64,000 nucleotides of DNA from Rhodococcus sp. ARC_M6 (GTDB taxonomy: Bacteria; Actinomycetota; Actinomycetes; Mycobacteriales; Mycobacteriaceae): contig NZ_JALGQH010000014.1 of assembly GCF_022810305.1 (NCBI RefSeq), forward strand, positions 62,001 to 126,000. Reading direction: 5' to 3'. A program made the translations under genes and the position numbers. The notes beneath the pieces were generated by a model. That model was not told the DNA's origin, did not search any database, and worked only from the letters and a program-made list of their open reading frames with translations. Shown here one piece after another: positions 35,748 through 44,546 of this stretch (its first letter is position 1; each line of letters opens with the position of its first letter).

Positions 35748-35776
35748 GTGAAAAAGTAAACTTTCACTCAGTGAAA
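35748..35776. promoter_or_regulatory. Alternating GTGAAA/TTTCAC operator upstream of pobA
   Basis: Three half-sites alternate in direction: GTGAAA (35748-35753), TTTCAC (35762-35767) and GTGAAA (35771-35776); the last two form a 15-bp palindrome TTTCACT-C-AGTGAAA. They lie 85-110 bp before the pobA start. No other feature is seen in the 35668-35860 gap. Confidence 0.7.
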
Positions 35777-35860
35777 TTGACACTAGCTAGGCCATGAGCT
35801 GAGAGGCGAAGGTAGTGGGAATCGCCAAAACCAATCCTCAGCACAACCAGGAGTCTTCAC

Positions 35861-37051
35861 ATGGCCACCACGCGCACCCAGGTCGGAATCATCGGAGGTG
35901 GCCCGGCCGGCCTCATGCTCTCGCACCTATTGCACCTGCAGGGCATTGATTCCGTGGTACTCGAATCCCGTACCCGCGTGGAGGTCGAAGGCACGATCCG
36001 TGCCGGTGTACTCGAGCAGAACACTGTCGATCTCATGGTGGACACCGGTCTCGGTGACCGGTTGAAGCGAGAAGGGTTGGAGCATCACGGAATCGAATTG
36101 CGTTTCGGTGGTCGCGGACATCGCATCGCGTTCGACGAATTGACAGATGGTCGCGCGGTCACGGTCTATCCCCAGCACGAGGTACTCAAGGATCTGATCG
36201 AACGTCGCCTTGCAGACGGCGGCGACATTCGCTTCGGAGTCTCCGAAGCCCGCGTCCACGGCCACGAATCAGATACCCCGAGTATCACTTTCGTCGATTC
36301 CGACGGAAACGAGCAAAAGCTCGATTGCGCTCTTGTAGCCGGTTGCGACGGTTCTCGAACCGAAACGCGGAAGCTCATCCCCGAATCCACGGTACGGACC
36401 GATCATTTCCGCCAGTACCCGTTCGCCTGGTTCGGAATCCTCGCGGAAGCACCGCCGTCATCGGACGAACTGATCTACGCCAATCATGAGCGCGGTTTCG
36501 CACTGATCAGCACTCGCACTCCCGACGTTCAGCGCCACTACCTTCAGGTCGACCCCAACGATTCCGTGGACAACTGGTCCGACGATCGAATCTGGGATGA
36601 ATTGCACCAGCGCGTCGACGGCGAAGGCGCAGAGATCAAGGACGGCAAGATCTTTCAGAAGTCGATTCTTCAGTTCCGCAGTTTCGTCTGCGAGCCGATG
36701 CAGCACGGCAATCTGTTCCTCGCCGGCGACGCCGCACATACCGTGCCACCTACCGGCGCGAAGGGCATGAATCTTGCCATCGCAGACGTCTTTGTGCTCT
36801 CGAAGGCGATGGACCACTTCTTCGTGAACTCGGATCGAAAGCTGTTGGAGGCCTACACCGCGACGGTCCTTCCGCGAATCTGGCGGACGCAGCACTTCTC
36901 GTGGTGGATGTCGTCGATGCTCCATCGACTGCCCGACGAATCAGGTTTCGGTCACCGCCGCCAGTTGGCTGAACTCGACATGGTGACCCGTTCTGTCGCG
37001 GGCCGCACACTGATCGCCGAGAACTACGTCGGCACACCCCTGATCTTCTAG
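35861..37051 (+). CDS. pobA: 4-hydroxybenzoate 3-monooxygenase
   Basis: A 396-residue class A flavoprotein hydroxylase that converts 4-hydroxybenzoate to protocatechuate with NAD(P)H and oxygen. The FAD fold has GGGPAG (12-17); the DG motif appears as GCDGSRTETRKLIP and the GD motif as FLAGDAAHTVPPTGAKGMNLA. Tyr and Pro positions of PobA (YQPPFA-like segments such as FRQYPFAWFGILAE) are conserved. Length equals the family norm. The upstream AAHS transporter probably supplies substrate and the downstream IclR gene the control. Protocatechuate-cleaving genes are not in the window. Confidence 0.97.
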   Translation: MATTRTQVGIIGGGPAGLMLSHLLHLQGIDSVVLESRTRVEVEGTIRAGVLEQNTVDLMVDTGLGDRLKREGLEHHGIELRFGGRGHRIAFDELTDGRAVTVYPQHEVLKDLIERRLADGGDIRFGVSEARVHGHESDTPSITFVDSDGNEQKLDCALVAGCDGSRTETRKLIPESTVRTDHFRQYPFAWFGILAEAPPSSDELIYANHERGFALISTRTPDVQRHYLQVDPNDSVDNWSDDRIWDELHQRVDGEGAEIKDGKIFQKSILQFRSFVCEPMQHGNLFLAGDAAHTVPPTGAKGMNLAIADVFVLSKAMDHFFVNSDRKLLEAYTATVLPRIWRTQHFSWWMSSMLHRLPDESGFGHRRQLAELDMVTRSVAGRTLIAENYVGTPLIF

Positions 37052-37093
37052 TGCCGGCTCGAATGGTCGTCGACTGTCAGTCACAATAAAGAG

Positions 37094-37846
37094 GTGACAG
37101 TCGATGACCGTTCCCTGATCGGCCGCGCATTTACCGTGCTCGGCGCATTCGACGCCGGCTCTCCCCGGTTGAGCCAATCCGAGATCAGTCGGCGTACCGG
37201 TCTGCCGCTACCGACTGTTCACCGATTGTGTGGGCAACTGATCGTCCATCGCGCACTCGAGCGAATGGATGACGGTAAGTACGAGATCGGTGTGCGCCTC
37301 TGGGAACTCGGGGCACTGGCGCCGGGCGCTCACGGTTTGCGGCACGTGGCGTTGCCCTTCCTCGAAGACCTCTACGAAGCCACTCACGAGAACGTGCAAC
37401 TGGTAGTTCGTGAGGGCGTCGAGGCCTTGTATCTCGAACGCTTGTCGGCACACTCTGCTGTCTCGGTGATCGGCAGAGCCGGCGGGAGGTTGCCCCTCCA
37501 CGCGTCAAGCGGAGGATTGATTCTGCTGGCCCACGGCGGTGCCGAACTCCTTGATCGAGTACTCGACCGAGGGCTGGAATCGTTTACCCCTCAAACCATT
37601 ACCTCCGAACACGTGCTGCGCACCAAACTCGACGACATCCGACGCACCGGCTTTGTCACCTGCCGTGAGCACTTGAACGCCGGAACACTCGCCTTGGCCG
37701 CACCGGTCCGAAAAGGTCGGGGGTCCGTCGTCGCGGCCGTGTCGATTGTCGTTCCGGTAGAGCATGATCCAGCTCCACTGGTCCCGGCATTGATTGCTGC
37801 GGCACGCGGCATCTCACGAAGAATCGATCTGGCATTCCTCGACTGA
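37094..37846 (+). CDS. IclR-family transcriptional regulator (PobR/PcaR-like)
   Basis: A 250-residue IclR regulator: winged helix at about 8-70 (SQSEISRRTGLPLPTVHRLC) and a GAF-like effector domain (VVREGVEALYLERLSAHSAV, GRLPLHASSGGLILLA). It lies 42 bp after pobA on the same strand. IclR proteins of this type control beta-ketoadipate pathway genes in response to aromatic acids. Likely targets are the GTTCRNWATRCGNAC sites before the transporter and scoA, and perhaps the pobA operator. The start is GTG at 37094. Confidence 0.92.
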   Translation: MTVDDRSLIGRAFTVLGAFDAGSPRLSQSEISRRTGLPLPTVHRLCGQLIVHRALERMDDGKYEIGVRLWELGALAPGAHGLRHVALPFLEDLYEATHENVQLVVREGVEALYLERLSAHSAVSVIGRAGGRLPLHASSGGLILLAHGGAELLDRVLDRGLESFTPQTITSEHVLRTKLDDIRRTGFVTCREHLNAGTLALAAPVRKGRGSVVAAVSIVVPVEHDPAPLVPALIAAARGISRRIDLAFLD

Positions 37847-37888
37847 TCGGCGCGGGAACTATGCGAACCCGCGCCGTATCAACCTCCG

Positions 37889-38536
37889 TCAGAGAATCAG
37901 TTTCGCACCGGTCGCAGCAACTACGTCGTCGACGCTCACACCCGGCGCCGTTTCGACCAGAGCCAGACCGTCGGCAGTCACGTCGATAACAGCCATGTCC
38001 GTGATGATCCGCTGAACGCAACCCTTGCCGGTCAACGGAAGTGAGCACTCTTCGACGATCTTGTGCTCACCCATCTTGGAGACGTGTTCCATCATGACAA
38101 TGACGCGCTTTGCCCCGTGGACCAGATCCATCGCGCCGCCCATCCCCTTGACCATGTGGCCGGGAATCATCCAGTTCGCGAGGTCACCAGTTGCACTGAC
38201 CTGCATGGCACCGAGCACCGCGACGTCTACCTGACCGCCGCGGATCATGCCGAACGAGGCCGAGGAGTCGAAGAACGACGCACCAGGGAGAACCGTGATG
38301 GTTTCCTTACCTGCATTGATCAATTCCGGATCGAGTTCATCTTCGGTCGGGTACGGTCCGACACCCAAAACGCCGTTCTCCGAATGCAATACGACGGTGA
38401 TGTCAGTCGGAAGATAATTCGGAACCAGGGTCGGCATGCCGATGCCGAGGTTCACGTACTGCCCGTCCTCGAGTTCGCGTGCGACTCGCGCCGCCATCTC
38501 TTCACGGGTGAGTTTGGTGGGTGTCACTGCGGTCAT
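37889..38536 (-). CDS. scoB: Succinyl-CoA:3-oxoacid CoA-transferase subunit B
   Basis: A 215-residue beta subunit of a class I CoA-transferase. [19 protein letters not shown] and HSENG with catalytic Glu53 are family hallmarks; [21 protein letters not shown] follows. It transfers CoA from succinyl-CoA to acetoacetate or 3-oxoadipate. Sequence style is that of mycobacterial ScoB, but the location next to pobA would also fit PcaJ. Its ATG overlaps the scoA stop (ATGA). Confidence 0.93.
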   Translation of the reverse strand: MTAVTPTKLTREEMAARVARELEDGQYVNLGIGMPTLVPNYLPTDITVVLHSENGVLGVGPYPTEDELDPELINAGKETITVLPGASFFDSSASFGMIRGGQVDVAVLGAMQVSATGDLANWMIPGHMVKGMGGAMDLVHGAKRVIVMMEHVSKMGEHKIVEECSLPLTGKGCVQRIITDMAVIDVTADGLALVETAPGVSVDDVVAATGAKLIL

Positions 38537-39282
38537 GCTCGTACCGTCCGATTCTCGATGCCGACGTTCACGGGGCCGACGTGGACCACTCGCTGAACAT
38601 GGATGCCGGGGGTGTGAATTTCGGCAGGATCGAGTTCGCCCGGCTCGACGAGGTGCTCTACCTGAGCGATGGTGATCCGACCCGACGTTGCCGCAGCAGG
38701 ATTGAAGTTCTGTGTGCTCGCGCGGTAGACGAGGTTGCCGTGGCGATCACCCTTCCACGCATGAACGAGTGCGTAGTCGGCGACGATGCCGCGTTCCATC
38801 ACGTAAGTAACACCGTCGAACTCGCGAGTTTCCTTGGGCGGGCTGGCAAGTGCGATGCCGCCATTACCGTCGTAGCGCAGTGGCAGGCCACCGTCGGCAA
38901 CCTGAGTACCGACACCCGCCGGAGTGAAGAATGCCGGAATACCCGCTCCGCCGGCGCGCATGCGCTCGGCGAGTGTTCCCTGCGGCGTGAGTTCGACTTC
39001 CAATTCACCGCCGAGGTACTGGCGGGCGAACTCCTTGTTGGAGCCGACGTACGAGCTGATAGTCCGGCGGATCCGCCCGTGTTCGAGGAGCACACCAAGC
39101 CCGAAGCCGTCGGTACCGCAGTTGTTGCTCACGGTCTCGATCGACGTCGCGCCTTGCTCGAGCAGTGCATTGATGAGGATTTCCGGCACTCCGACGAGCC
39201 CGAATCCTCCGACAGCAATAGTTACGCCGTCCGGCACGTCCGCGACGGCCTCGGCTGCAGTGGGAATGACTTTGTCCATCAT
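38533..39282 (-). CDS. scoA: Succinyl-CoA:3-oxoacid CoA-transferase subunit A
   Basis: A 249-residue alpha subunit: [47 protein letters not shown] and [13 protein letters not shown] are diagnostic and very close to mycobacterial ScoA. Together with ScoB it activates 3-oxoacids; it may serve as PcaI in the 3-oxoadipate pathway here. Translation is coupled to scoB by a 4-bp overlap. Two IclR-type sites occupy its promoter region. Two adjacent ATGs (39282, 39279) are possible starts. Confidence 0.93.
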   Translation of the reverse strand: MMDKVIPTAAEAVADVPDGVTIAVGGFGLVGVPEILINALLEQGATSIETVSNNCGTDGFGLGVLLEHGRIRRTISSYVGSNKEFARQYLGGELEVELTPQGTLAERMRAGGAGIPAFFTPAGVGTQVADGGLPLRYDGNGGIALASPPKETREFDGVTYVMERGIVADYALVHAWKGDRHGNLVYRASTQNFNPAAATSGRITIAQVEHLVEPGELDPAEIHTPGIHVQRVVHVGPVNVGIENRTVRA

Positions 39283-39304
39283 GTTTATGACAGTAGCGCG
39301 AAGC

Positions 39305-39338
39305 GTGCGTATTGTGAACCCCAGTACGCATTGCGAAC
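39305..39338 (-). promoter_or_regulatory. Two IclR-type GTTCRNWATRCGNAC sites upstream of scoA
   Basis: Read on the minus strand, GTTCGCAATGCGTAC (39338-39324) and GTTCACAATACGCAC (39319-39305) form a 19-bp-spaced direct repeat. They match the site before the AAHS transporter. Confidence 0.7.
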
Positions 39339-39376
39339 ACTGCTAGGGCTCAGCGTCTCACAGGAGATGCCCGCAA

Positions 39377-40156
39377 CTACCGCCCGAACTTTGCCGGACG
39401 TTTGTTCTGGAAAGCGCTGACACCTTCGGCAAAGTCGGCACCCGCCAGCAGTTCCAGCTGACCCGATCGCTCGCGCTTGAAAGCAGCGTCGAGTTGACCG
39501 AGCGTGGCGTCGTTGATCGCGTCTTTCGTCCGATGAAAGGCAGTTGCCGGGCCGTCGACCAGACGGCGAGCGAGAACCTCGACCTCCGCATCGAATTCAC
39601 CGTCCGCATACACCTGGGCAATGAGCCCGGCCTGCAAAGCATCCGATGCAGTAAGCCGCTCAGCCAACAGCGACATCCGCATCGCTCGCGCGCGACCGAC
39701 CGATGCCGCAACCAGTGCCGTGGCACCACCGTCGGGCATCAGCCCGATCCTGGCGAAGGCCAGCAGGAAGTAGCTGGATTCGGAGGTCACCGTGAGGTCG
39801 CAGGCCAACGCCAGCGACACTCCGACACCGGCAGCCGGACCGCGCACAGCCCCGATCACCGGACGCGGAAACGCCCGAATGGTGGCGACGACTCGATTGG
39901 CTGCGTCGATGGTCTCGGGCGACGACGGGCTGGACAGATCCACGCCCGCCAAGTCGGCACCGGTGCAGAAGGCCCGCCCGGAACCGGCGAGAACTGCGAC
40001 CCGTACGTGCGGGTCGTCCGAATGCCGCTCGAATGCATCGACTATCGCGTCGAGCGTTTCGACATTGACGGCATTCATGCTGGCAGGGCGGCTGATTGTG
40101 ACGCGAAGAATGTTGTCCTCGACAGTGCAAACGACACCGGGATCGACGGTGGTCAT
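39377..40156 (-). CDS. Enoyl-CoA hydratase/isomerase (PaaG-like crotonase)
   Basis: A 259-residue crotonase-fold protein. The oxyanion hole is formed by AFCTGADL and GPAAGVG. The first hydratase glutamate (PEI-type) is replaced by ARI, and the following LMPDGGAT has the Asp of PaaG-like enoyl-CoA isomerases, so isomerisation is likelier than hydration. AAAGGA precedes the ATG. It follows the scoAB operon on the same strand but upstream of its promoter, and diverges from another crotonase at 40273. Confidence 0.88.
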   Translation of the reverse strand: MTTVDPGVVCTVEDNILRVTISRPASMNAVNVETLDAIVDAFERHSDDPHVRVAVLAGSGRAFCTGADLAGVDLSSPSSPETIDAANRVVATIRAFPRPVIGAVRGPAAGVGVSLALACDLTVTSESSYFLLAFARIGLMPDGGATALVAASVGRARAMRMSLLAERLTASDALQAGLIAQVYADGEFDAEVEVLARRLVDGPATAFHRTKDAINDATLGQLDAAFKRERSGQLELLAGADFAEGVSAFQNKRPAKFGR

Positions 40157-40228
40157 GGCGAATTCCTTTACGTAGCACTGGACACGAGAACCAGATTTTT
40201 GACCTGCGGCCGCCCAGATGGTAGCTAT

Positions 40229-40242
40229 TTAGCGAGCGTTAA
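40229..40242. promoter_or_regulatory. Inverted repeat TTAGCGAGCGTTAA between divergent crotonase genes
   Basis: TTA-N-CG-N2-CG-N-TAA symmetry, 31 bp before the start of the plus-strand crotonase gene. Typical of TetR-type fatty-acid regulators; the cognate regulator is not identified. Confidence 0.5.
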
Positions 40243-40272
40243 GTAACCATAGTACAGATTTAAGGAGTCCCT

Positions 40273-41073
40273 GTGGCCGACGAATCGATCACTGCCGAGC
40301 CCGCCGCTCTCTACGAGCGCCGAGGACCAATCGCAATCATCACCCTGAATCGTCCACGCGCGCTTAACGCGGTCAACGGCGAGCTGGCGACAGCCGTCGG
40401 CACACTGATCGAGCAGGCCGACACGGACAATGACGTCCGCGTCATCGTCATCACCGGCGCCGGACGCGCTTTCTGCGCGGGCGCCGATCTGAAAGCACTC
40501 GGTAGCGGCGCGTCACTCGATGCCGACGGCCATCCGGAGTGGGGCTTCGCGGGGTACGCCCAGCACTGGGTGAGCAAGCCGACCATCGCCGCAGTCAACG
40601 GATTTGCGCTGGGCGGCGGCACAGAACTCGTCCTTGCGTCGGACCTCGCCGTCATCGACGAGCAGGCACAACTGGGCCTGCCGGAGGTCAAGCGCGGACT
40701 GTTTGCCGCAGCCGGCGGCGTGATTCGCATGCAGCAGCAGATTCCCCGCAAAATCGCTCTCGAACTCGCACTCACCGGCGAACCCATCAGTGCCGCCGAC
40801 GGACTGGCCCTGGGCCTGGTCAACCGGGTGGCACCGGCTGGTACAGCCCTCGAACTGGCCCTCGAACTGGCCGAACAGATCGCTGCGAACGCCCCCCTCT
40901 CGGTCCGCGAGTCGAAGGCCATGATCCACCGCACTGCTAATTCTTCGGATTGGGAGCAGGACGCGTGGGACAAGAACGCTCAGGCCATGAAAGTGGTCTT
41001 CACCAGCGCTGACGCCCAGGAAGGCCCGAAGGCCTTCGCTGAAAAGCGTCCACCGGCATGGCAGGGACGCTGA
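40273..41073 (+). CDS. Enoyl-CoA hydratase (crotonase family)
   Basis: A 266-residue crotonase: oxyanion-hole segments AFCAGADLKAL and GFALGGGTEL, and the catalytic-region LPEVKRGLFAAAGG that keeps the first glutamate; the second position is less typical (VIRMQQQIP). It likely hydrates a 2-enoyl-CoA. GTG start with AAGGAG eight bases upstream. It precedes an acyl-CoA dehydrogenase by 102 bp on the same strand, a natural beta-oxidation pair. Confidence 0.9.
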   Translation: MADESITAEPAALYERRGPIAIITLNRPRALNAVNGELATAVGTLIEQADTDNDVRVIVITGAGRAFCAGADLKALGSGASLDADGHPEWGFAGYAQHWVSKPTIAAVNGFALGGGTELVLASDLAVIDEQAQLGLPEVKRGLFAAAGGVIRMQQQIPRKIALELALTGEPISAADGLALGLVNRVAPAGTALELALELAEQIAANAPLSVRESKAMIHRTANSSDWEQDAWDKNAQAMKVVFTSADAQEGPKAFAEKRPPAWQGR

Positions 41074-41175
41074 CCTCAATCGAGTCACCTTCCGCTCCAA
41101 GACAATCGCCCTACACACGCCGGGTTCCCATCACCACCCGACGTGCCTGAACACCGAGCCTGAGGCAGAAACCCG

Positions 41176-42333
41176 ATGCAACGTAAGCACTTCGAAGCCG
41201 ACCACGAGGACTACCGCGCAACCGTCCGCGAATTCCTCGCCCGTCAGATCGAACCTCACTACGCGAAGTGGGAAGAGGATCGGCTTGTCGACCGCACGGC
41301 GTGGGTCGCTGCCGGCGCGGCCGGCATCCTCGGCCTCAACATCCCCGAAGAATACGGCGGCGCGGGCGTCACCGATTATCGGTTCCGGCATGTCGCGTTC
41401 GAAGAATTCGCCCGCACCGGCACTACGTCGTTCGGCTCCGGCCTGAGTGTGCACGACGACATCGTCGTCCCGTACATCCTGCATCTCGGCACCGAGGAGC
41501 AGAAGGCCCGCTGGCTGCCTCGAATGGCTAGCGGTGAGGTGATCACCGCGATCGCCATGACCGAACCCGGTGCCGGCTCGGACCTGCAAGGCGTTCGGAC
41601 TTCCGCAGTTCGGGACGGCGACGAGTGGGTAATCAACGGCCAGAAGACGTTCATTACCAACGGAATCCACTCCGATTTTGTGATCGTCGTGTGTCGCACC
41701 GATCCGGACGCCGGGTCGAGGGGCTTCTCACTGATTGCCGTCGAACGCGGCGCTCCCGGGTTCACCCGCGGACGCAAGCTCCACAAGGTCGGACTGGCCG
41801 CTCAGGACACCGCAGAACTTGTCTTCGAGAACGTGCGCGTTCCGGCGGAGAACCTCCTCGGCGCCGAAGGCAAGGGATTCCAGCACCTGATGGAAAACCT
41901 TCCGCTCGAGCGGATCTCCATCGCAGTGTCGGCAATCGTGGCTGCCCGCGCGGCCTACGAGTGGACCAAGAACTACGTGTTCGAACGAAAGGCGTTCGGA
42001 AAGCCGATCGGCGATCTTCAGAACACCCGATTCGCCCTTGCGGAAATGCGTACGGAAATCGAGGTGACCGAATCACATATCGACCGTGCAGTTATCGCGT
42101 TGAATGCCGACGAGCTCACGGCAGTTGATGCGTCGATGAGCAAGTGGTGGGCGACGGAACTTCAGAAACGCATCGTCGACCGCTGCGTGCAGTTGCACGG
42201 GGGCTACGGCTACATGATGGAATACCCGATCGGCCGTGCCTACGTCGATTCCCGGATTCAGACCATCTACGGCGGCACCACCGAGATCATGAAGGAAATC
42301 ATTGGCCGGGACATCGCCGCCGAGTTTCGCTGA
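41176..42333 (+). CDS. Acyl-CoA dehydrogenase
   Basis: A 385-residue FAD-dependent acyl-CoA dehydrogenase. Signatures are MTEPGAGSDLQGVRTSAV, FGKPIGDLQNTRFALAEMRT, CVQLHGGYGYMMEYPIGRAY and YGGTTEIMKEIIGRD, the last with the catalytic glutamate. It introduces the 2,3 double bond in an acyl-CoA. Similar in layout to the enzyme at 12969. Probably co-transcribed with the preceding crotonase gene. Faces the convergent TetR gene across 42 bp. Confidence 0.93.
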   Translation: MQRKHFEADHEDYRATVREFLARQIEPHYAKWEEDRLVDRTAWVAAGAAGILGLNIPEEYGGAGVTDYRFRHVAFEEFARTGTTSFGSGLSVHDDIVVPYILHLGTEEQKARWLPRMASGEVITAIAMTEPGAGSDLQGVRTSAVRDGDEWVINGQKTFITNGIHSDFVIVVCRTDPDAGSRGFSLIAVERGAPGFTRGRKLHKVGLAAQDTAELVFENVRVPAENLLGAEGKGFQHLMENLPLERISIAVSAIVAARAAYEWTKNYVFERKAFGKPIGDLQNTRFALAEMRTEIEVTESHIDRAVIALNADELTAVDASMSKWWATELQKRIVDRCVQLHGGYGYMMEYPIGRAYVDSRIQTIYGGTTEIMKEIIGRDIAAEFR

Positions 42334-42375
42334 CTCGAGATCCTTGAACAGGATTGACGGACAAGGCCGTTCACG

Positions 42376-43056
42376 TCACTGATGGCCGAGCGGACCGATG
42401 CGCTCGGTCTCGGACTCACCAAGTTCGAGACCGAGTGCGCCGATACACATCTGATCCAAAGTATCGAGCAGGCTCACCTCGTCCGCCTCGTCGCCCTGGA
42501 CCAACCACAGATACAGGGTGTGGTCGACCATCGCCGCCATAGCGCGGGCAGCCATGACCGGATCGAGGGATGCTCGGACGTCGCCCTGCTCCTGCCAGCG
42601 AGCGATAGCCCGGGCCGTCCGATCGATCAGCTGGCGACGATGTTCGTGGCGAAGTTCGCGAAATTCGGTGTTGAATGTCGCGACCTGTTCAACAATGGCC
42701 ATGAGCTTCGCATTGCGGCGGTACGCCTGGTAGTACAGCCGGTTGGTGGCAATCAATCTCTCCGCGGGAGACAGGTCGGGATCGAGAGGTTCACGGCGAT
42801 GCACGTCGTCGAAGAGCCTGGTGCTCAACTCTTGGAACACGTCGTCTTTCGACTCGAAGTACCGGTAGAAGGTTCCGTAGGAGACTGACGCTTCCTGAGC
42901 TATCTGCTCGACGCGGGTTTCGAGAAACCCAACGTCCTCGAAGACCTTGCGCGCTGCGTCGAGCACGCTGTCCCGCGTCTTTCGACCCCGCGCAGTCAGG
43001 GTGTCGACGGACGGCGGCGCTGAGGGTGTGCCGGCAGATAACTTACTCACCGTCAT
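42376..43056 (-). CDS. TetR-family regulator of the kinase/ACAD module
   Basis: A 226-residue TetR protein: helix-turn-helix at about 30-77 (TRDSVLDAARKVFEDVGFLE then VSYGTFYRYFESKDDVFQEL). The ATG at 43056 has GGAGAC upstream; ten more in-frame codons upstream overlap the operator and are disfavoured. A 19-bp palindrome at 43072-43090 lies before its start and is repeated exactly at 46220-46238 in the divergent SnoaL/VOC promoter, which makes it the probable regulator of that module. Confidence 0.9.
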   Translation of the reverse strand: MTVSKLSAGTPSAPPSVDTLTARGRKTRDSVLDAARKVFEDVGFLETRVEQIAQEASVSYGTFYRYFESKDDVFQELSTRLFDDVHRREPLDPDLSPAERLIATNRLYYQAYRRNAKLMAIVEQVATFNTEFRELRHEHRRQLIDRTARAIARWQEQGDVRASLDPVMAARAMAAMVDHTLYLWLVQGDEADEVSLLDTLDQMCIGALGLELGESETERIGPLGHQ

Positions 43057-43071
43057 GAGTCTCCAAGAAAC

Positions 43072-43090
43072 TGACATGACTGTCAAGTCA
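43072..43090. promoter_or_regulatory. 19-bp palindromic TetR operator (copy 1)
   Basis: TGACATGACTGTCAAGTCA, symmetric as TGAC-N2-GAC-N-GTC-N2-GTCA, 16 bp upstream of the TetR start. All 19 bases are identical to the copy at 46220-46238. Confidence 0.85.
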
Positions 43091-43169
43091 TGTTAACTCG
43101 GCGAATACAAAGCGCTCGACCCCTCCAGCGTAGACATGCCACACGGGAAGGGTCGAGTCCAATTCGAAA

Positions 43170-44546
43170 TCAGTTGTGCGACAGCCGAAGCAAGTGCCGC
43201 GGATTCGCCACGCGCAGCCGGGCAAGTACCGAGGTCGAGATCAGCCGACCAACGGCTGCATCCGAGTACGAGATGACGCCTACCCGAATTCGATCGGCAA
43301 GGTCAGCTTCGGATGTGCAATCGAGAGCTGCGAGCAAGTCCGCCAACTCCCCCGTGCTGTCGCCGGCACCGAGCTCCCGTCCTGCTATGCCCAGCAGGTT
43401 GACGCAGATCCTCAGCAGGTACCTTTCGCGTTCGTTCACCCCGTCGAGCACTGGAGCAACATCATCGCGAAGAGTGTCGGCGACGAGTTCGAGAATCTCC
43501 GACAGGCTCGGACGGTCGTGCAACGACGGAGCCGTCACGTCCGGTAGCGACGCGACGTCGTCGAGCAGACCGAGAATCAGAAGCAGGTCGTACTCGGACT
43601 CACACACTCGTCGTCCGATCGCGGCCAGTTCGATGGACTCCTCGGCGCCACCGAGGTGCCGCTGCGACTGGAACTGACTCAGCACCAACCACCGCAGCGT
43701 GCCGTACGCCTCCCACCAGTGCAGTTCAGTGTCCGACGGCCGAATGCCCGTGGCGCGTTCATAACCATCGAGTAATTGTTCGCGGGTACCTATCCCCGCG
43801 ACCGGCAGCTGCGCGCCAAAACGCCACGCGCGCACGCAGAGCCAGCCGAGATCCTCGATCGGATCACCGAGGTGAGCAAGTTCCCAGTCCAGCACTCCGC
43901 GAATTCCGGCGCCGTCGACCAACACATTACCGAGCCGAAAGTCGCCGTGTACCAACGCCTCCGGACGTTTGGCCGGCCGGTTGTCCCGAAGCCATCGAAG
44001 TCCAACCTCAACGGCGGGACGAGGTTGGTCCATACCCCGGTACACAGCCTCGAGCGCGTCCAACGGGTCGCTGCTGTCGAGCATCCCGAGAGTCCCGGTG
44101 TCGGCACTGTGAATCTGTCCGAGCACGTAACCCATGTCCTCGGCGAGATGCGTCCGCACCTCGTCGAACTCGGGATCCCGCTGCAATTTACGCGGGATCG
44201 ACTCACCGACAACCATGTCCATCACCAGATACGGGGCATCTATGCCCGGTGCCGTATCCCCCGATGCAAGGACAGCCGGAACAGGAACTCCGACTGCGGA
44301 GGCTGCCCGCAGGCATGCCACCTCGGCTCGCATCCGGTCGGCGTCGCCGTGCCCGGGTGGATCCCGTCGCAGCACAACGTCCTGCGATCGGCCGTCCACA
44401 TCGCAAACCTCGACCGCCCAGATCTGACGGCTCGCGCCACCGGTGAGCTGACGAGGTTCGCCGACGGTCATTTCAGCGCCGAAGGCGTCACTGAGCGCAA
44501 GCAGGATTCCGTCACCGAGACTGCCGGCAGCGTGAGTCACAGCCAT
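43170..44546 (-). CDS. APH-fold kinase with C-terminal DUF6285-like domain (LvaA-LvaB-like fusion)
   Basis: A 458-residue two-domain protein. Residues 1-330 are an aminoglycoside-phosphotransferase-fold kinase: glycine-rich LTGGASRQIWAVE, catalytic H200GDFRLGN207 and the metal-binding D220WE. Residues about 345-458 form a separate helical domain (SEILELVADTLRDDVAPVL, RERYLLRICVNLLGI) that resembles the small DUF6285 proteins encoded next to such kinases. Kinases of this type paired with acyl-CoA dehydrogenases (LvaA in levulinate catabolism, the APH domain of mammalian ACAD10/11) phosphorylate the 4-hydroxyl of 4-hydroxyacyl-CoA. It overlaps the ACAD gene by 10 bp. Antibiotic resistance is unlikely. 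Confidence 0.85.
   Translation of the reverse strand: MAVTHAAGSLGDGILLALSDAFGAEMTVGEPRQLTGGASRQIWAVEVCDVDGRSQDVVLRRDPPGHGDADRMRAEVACLRAASAVGVPVPAVLASGDTAPGIDAPYLVMDMVVGESIPRKLQRDPEFDEVRTHLAEDMGYVLGQIHSADTGTLGMLDSSDPLDALEAVYRGMDQPRPAVEVGLRWLRDNRPAKRPEALVHGDFRLGNVLVDGAGIRGVLDWELAHLGDPIEDLGWLCVRAWRFGAQLPVAGIGTREQLLDGYERATGIRPSDTELHWWEAYGTLRWLVLSQFQSQRHLGGAEESIELAAIGRRVCESEYDLLLILGLLDDVASLPDVTAPSLHDRPSLSEILELVADTLRDDVAPVLDGVNERERYLLRICVNLLGIAGRELGAGDSTGELADLLAALDCTSEADLADRIRVGVISYSDAAVGRLISTSVLARLRVANPRHLLRLSHN

Noticed and set aside
43170-44546. Aminoglycoside resistance gene
   Set aside because: The APH fold is shared by many metabolic kinases; fusion to a DUF6285-like domain and overlap with an ACAD gene argue for acyl-CoA metabolism.
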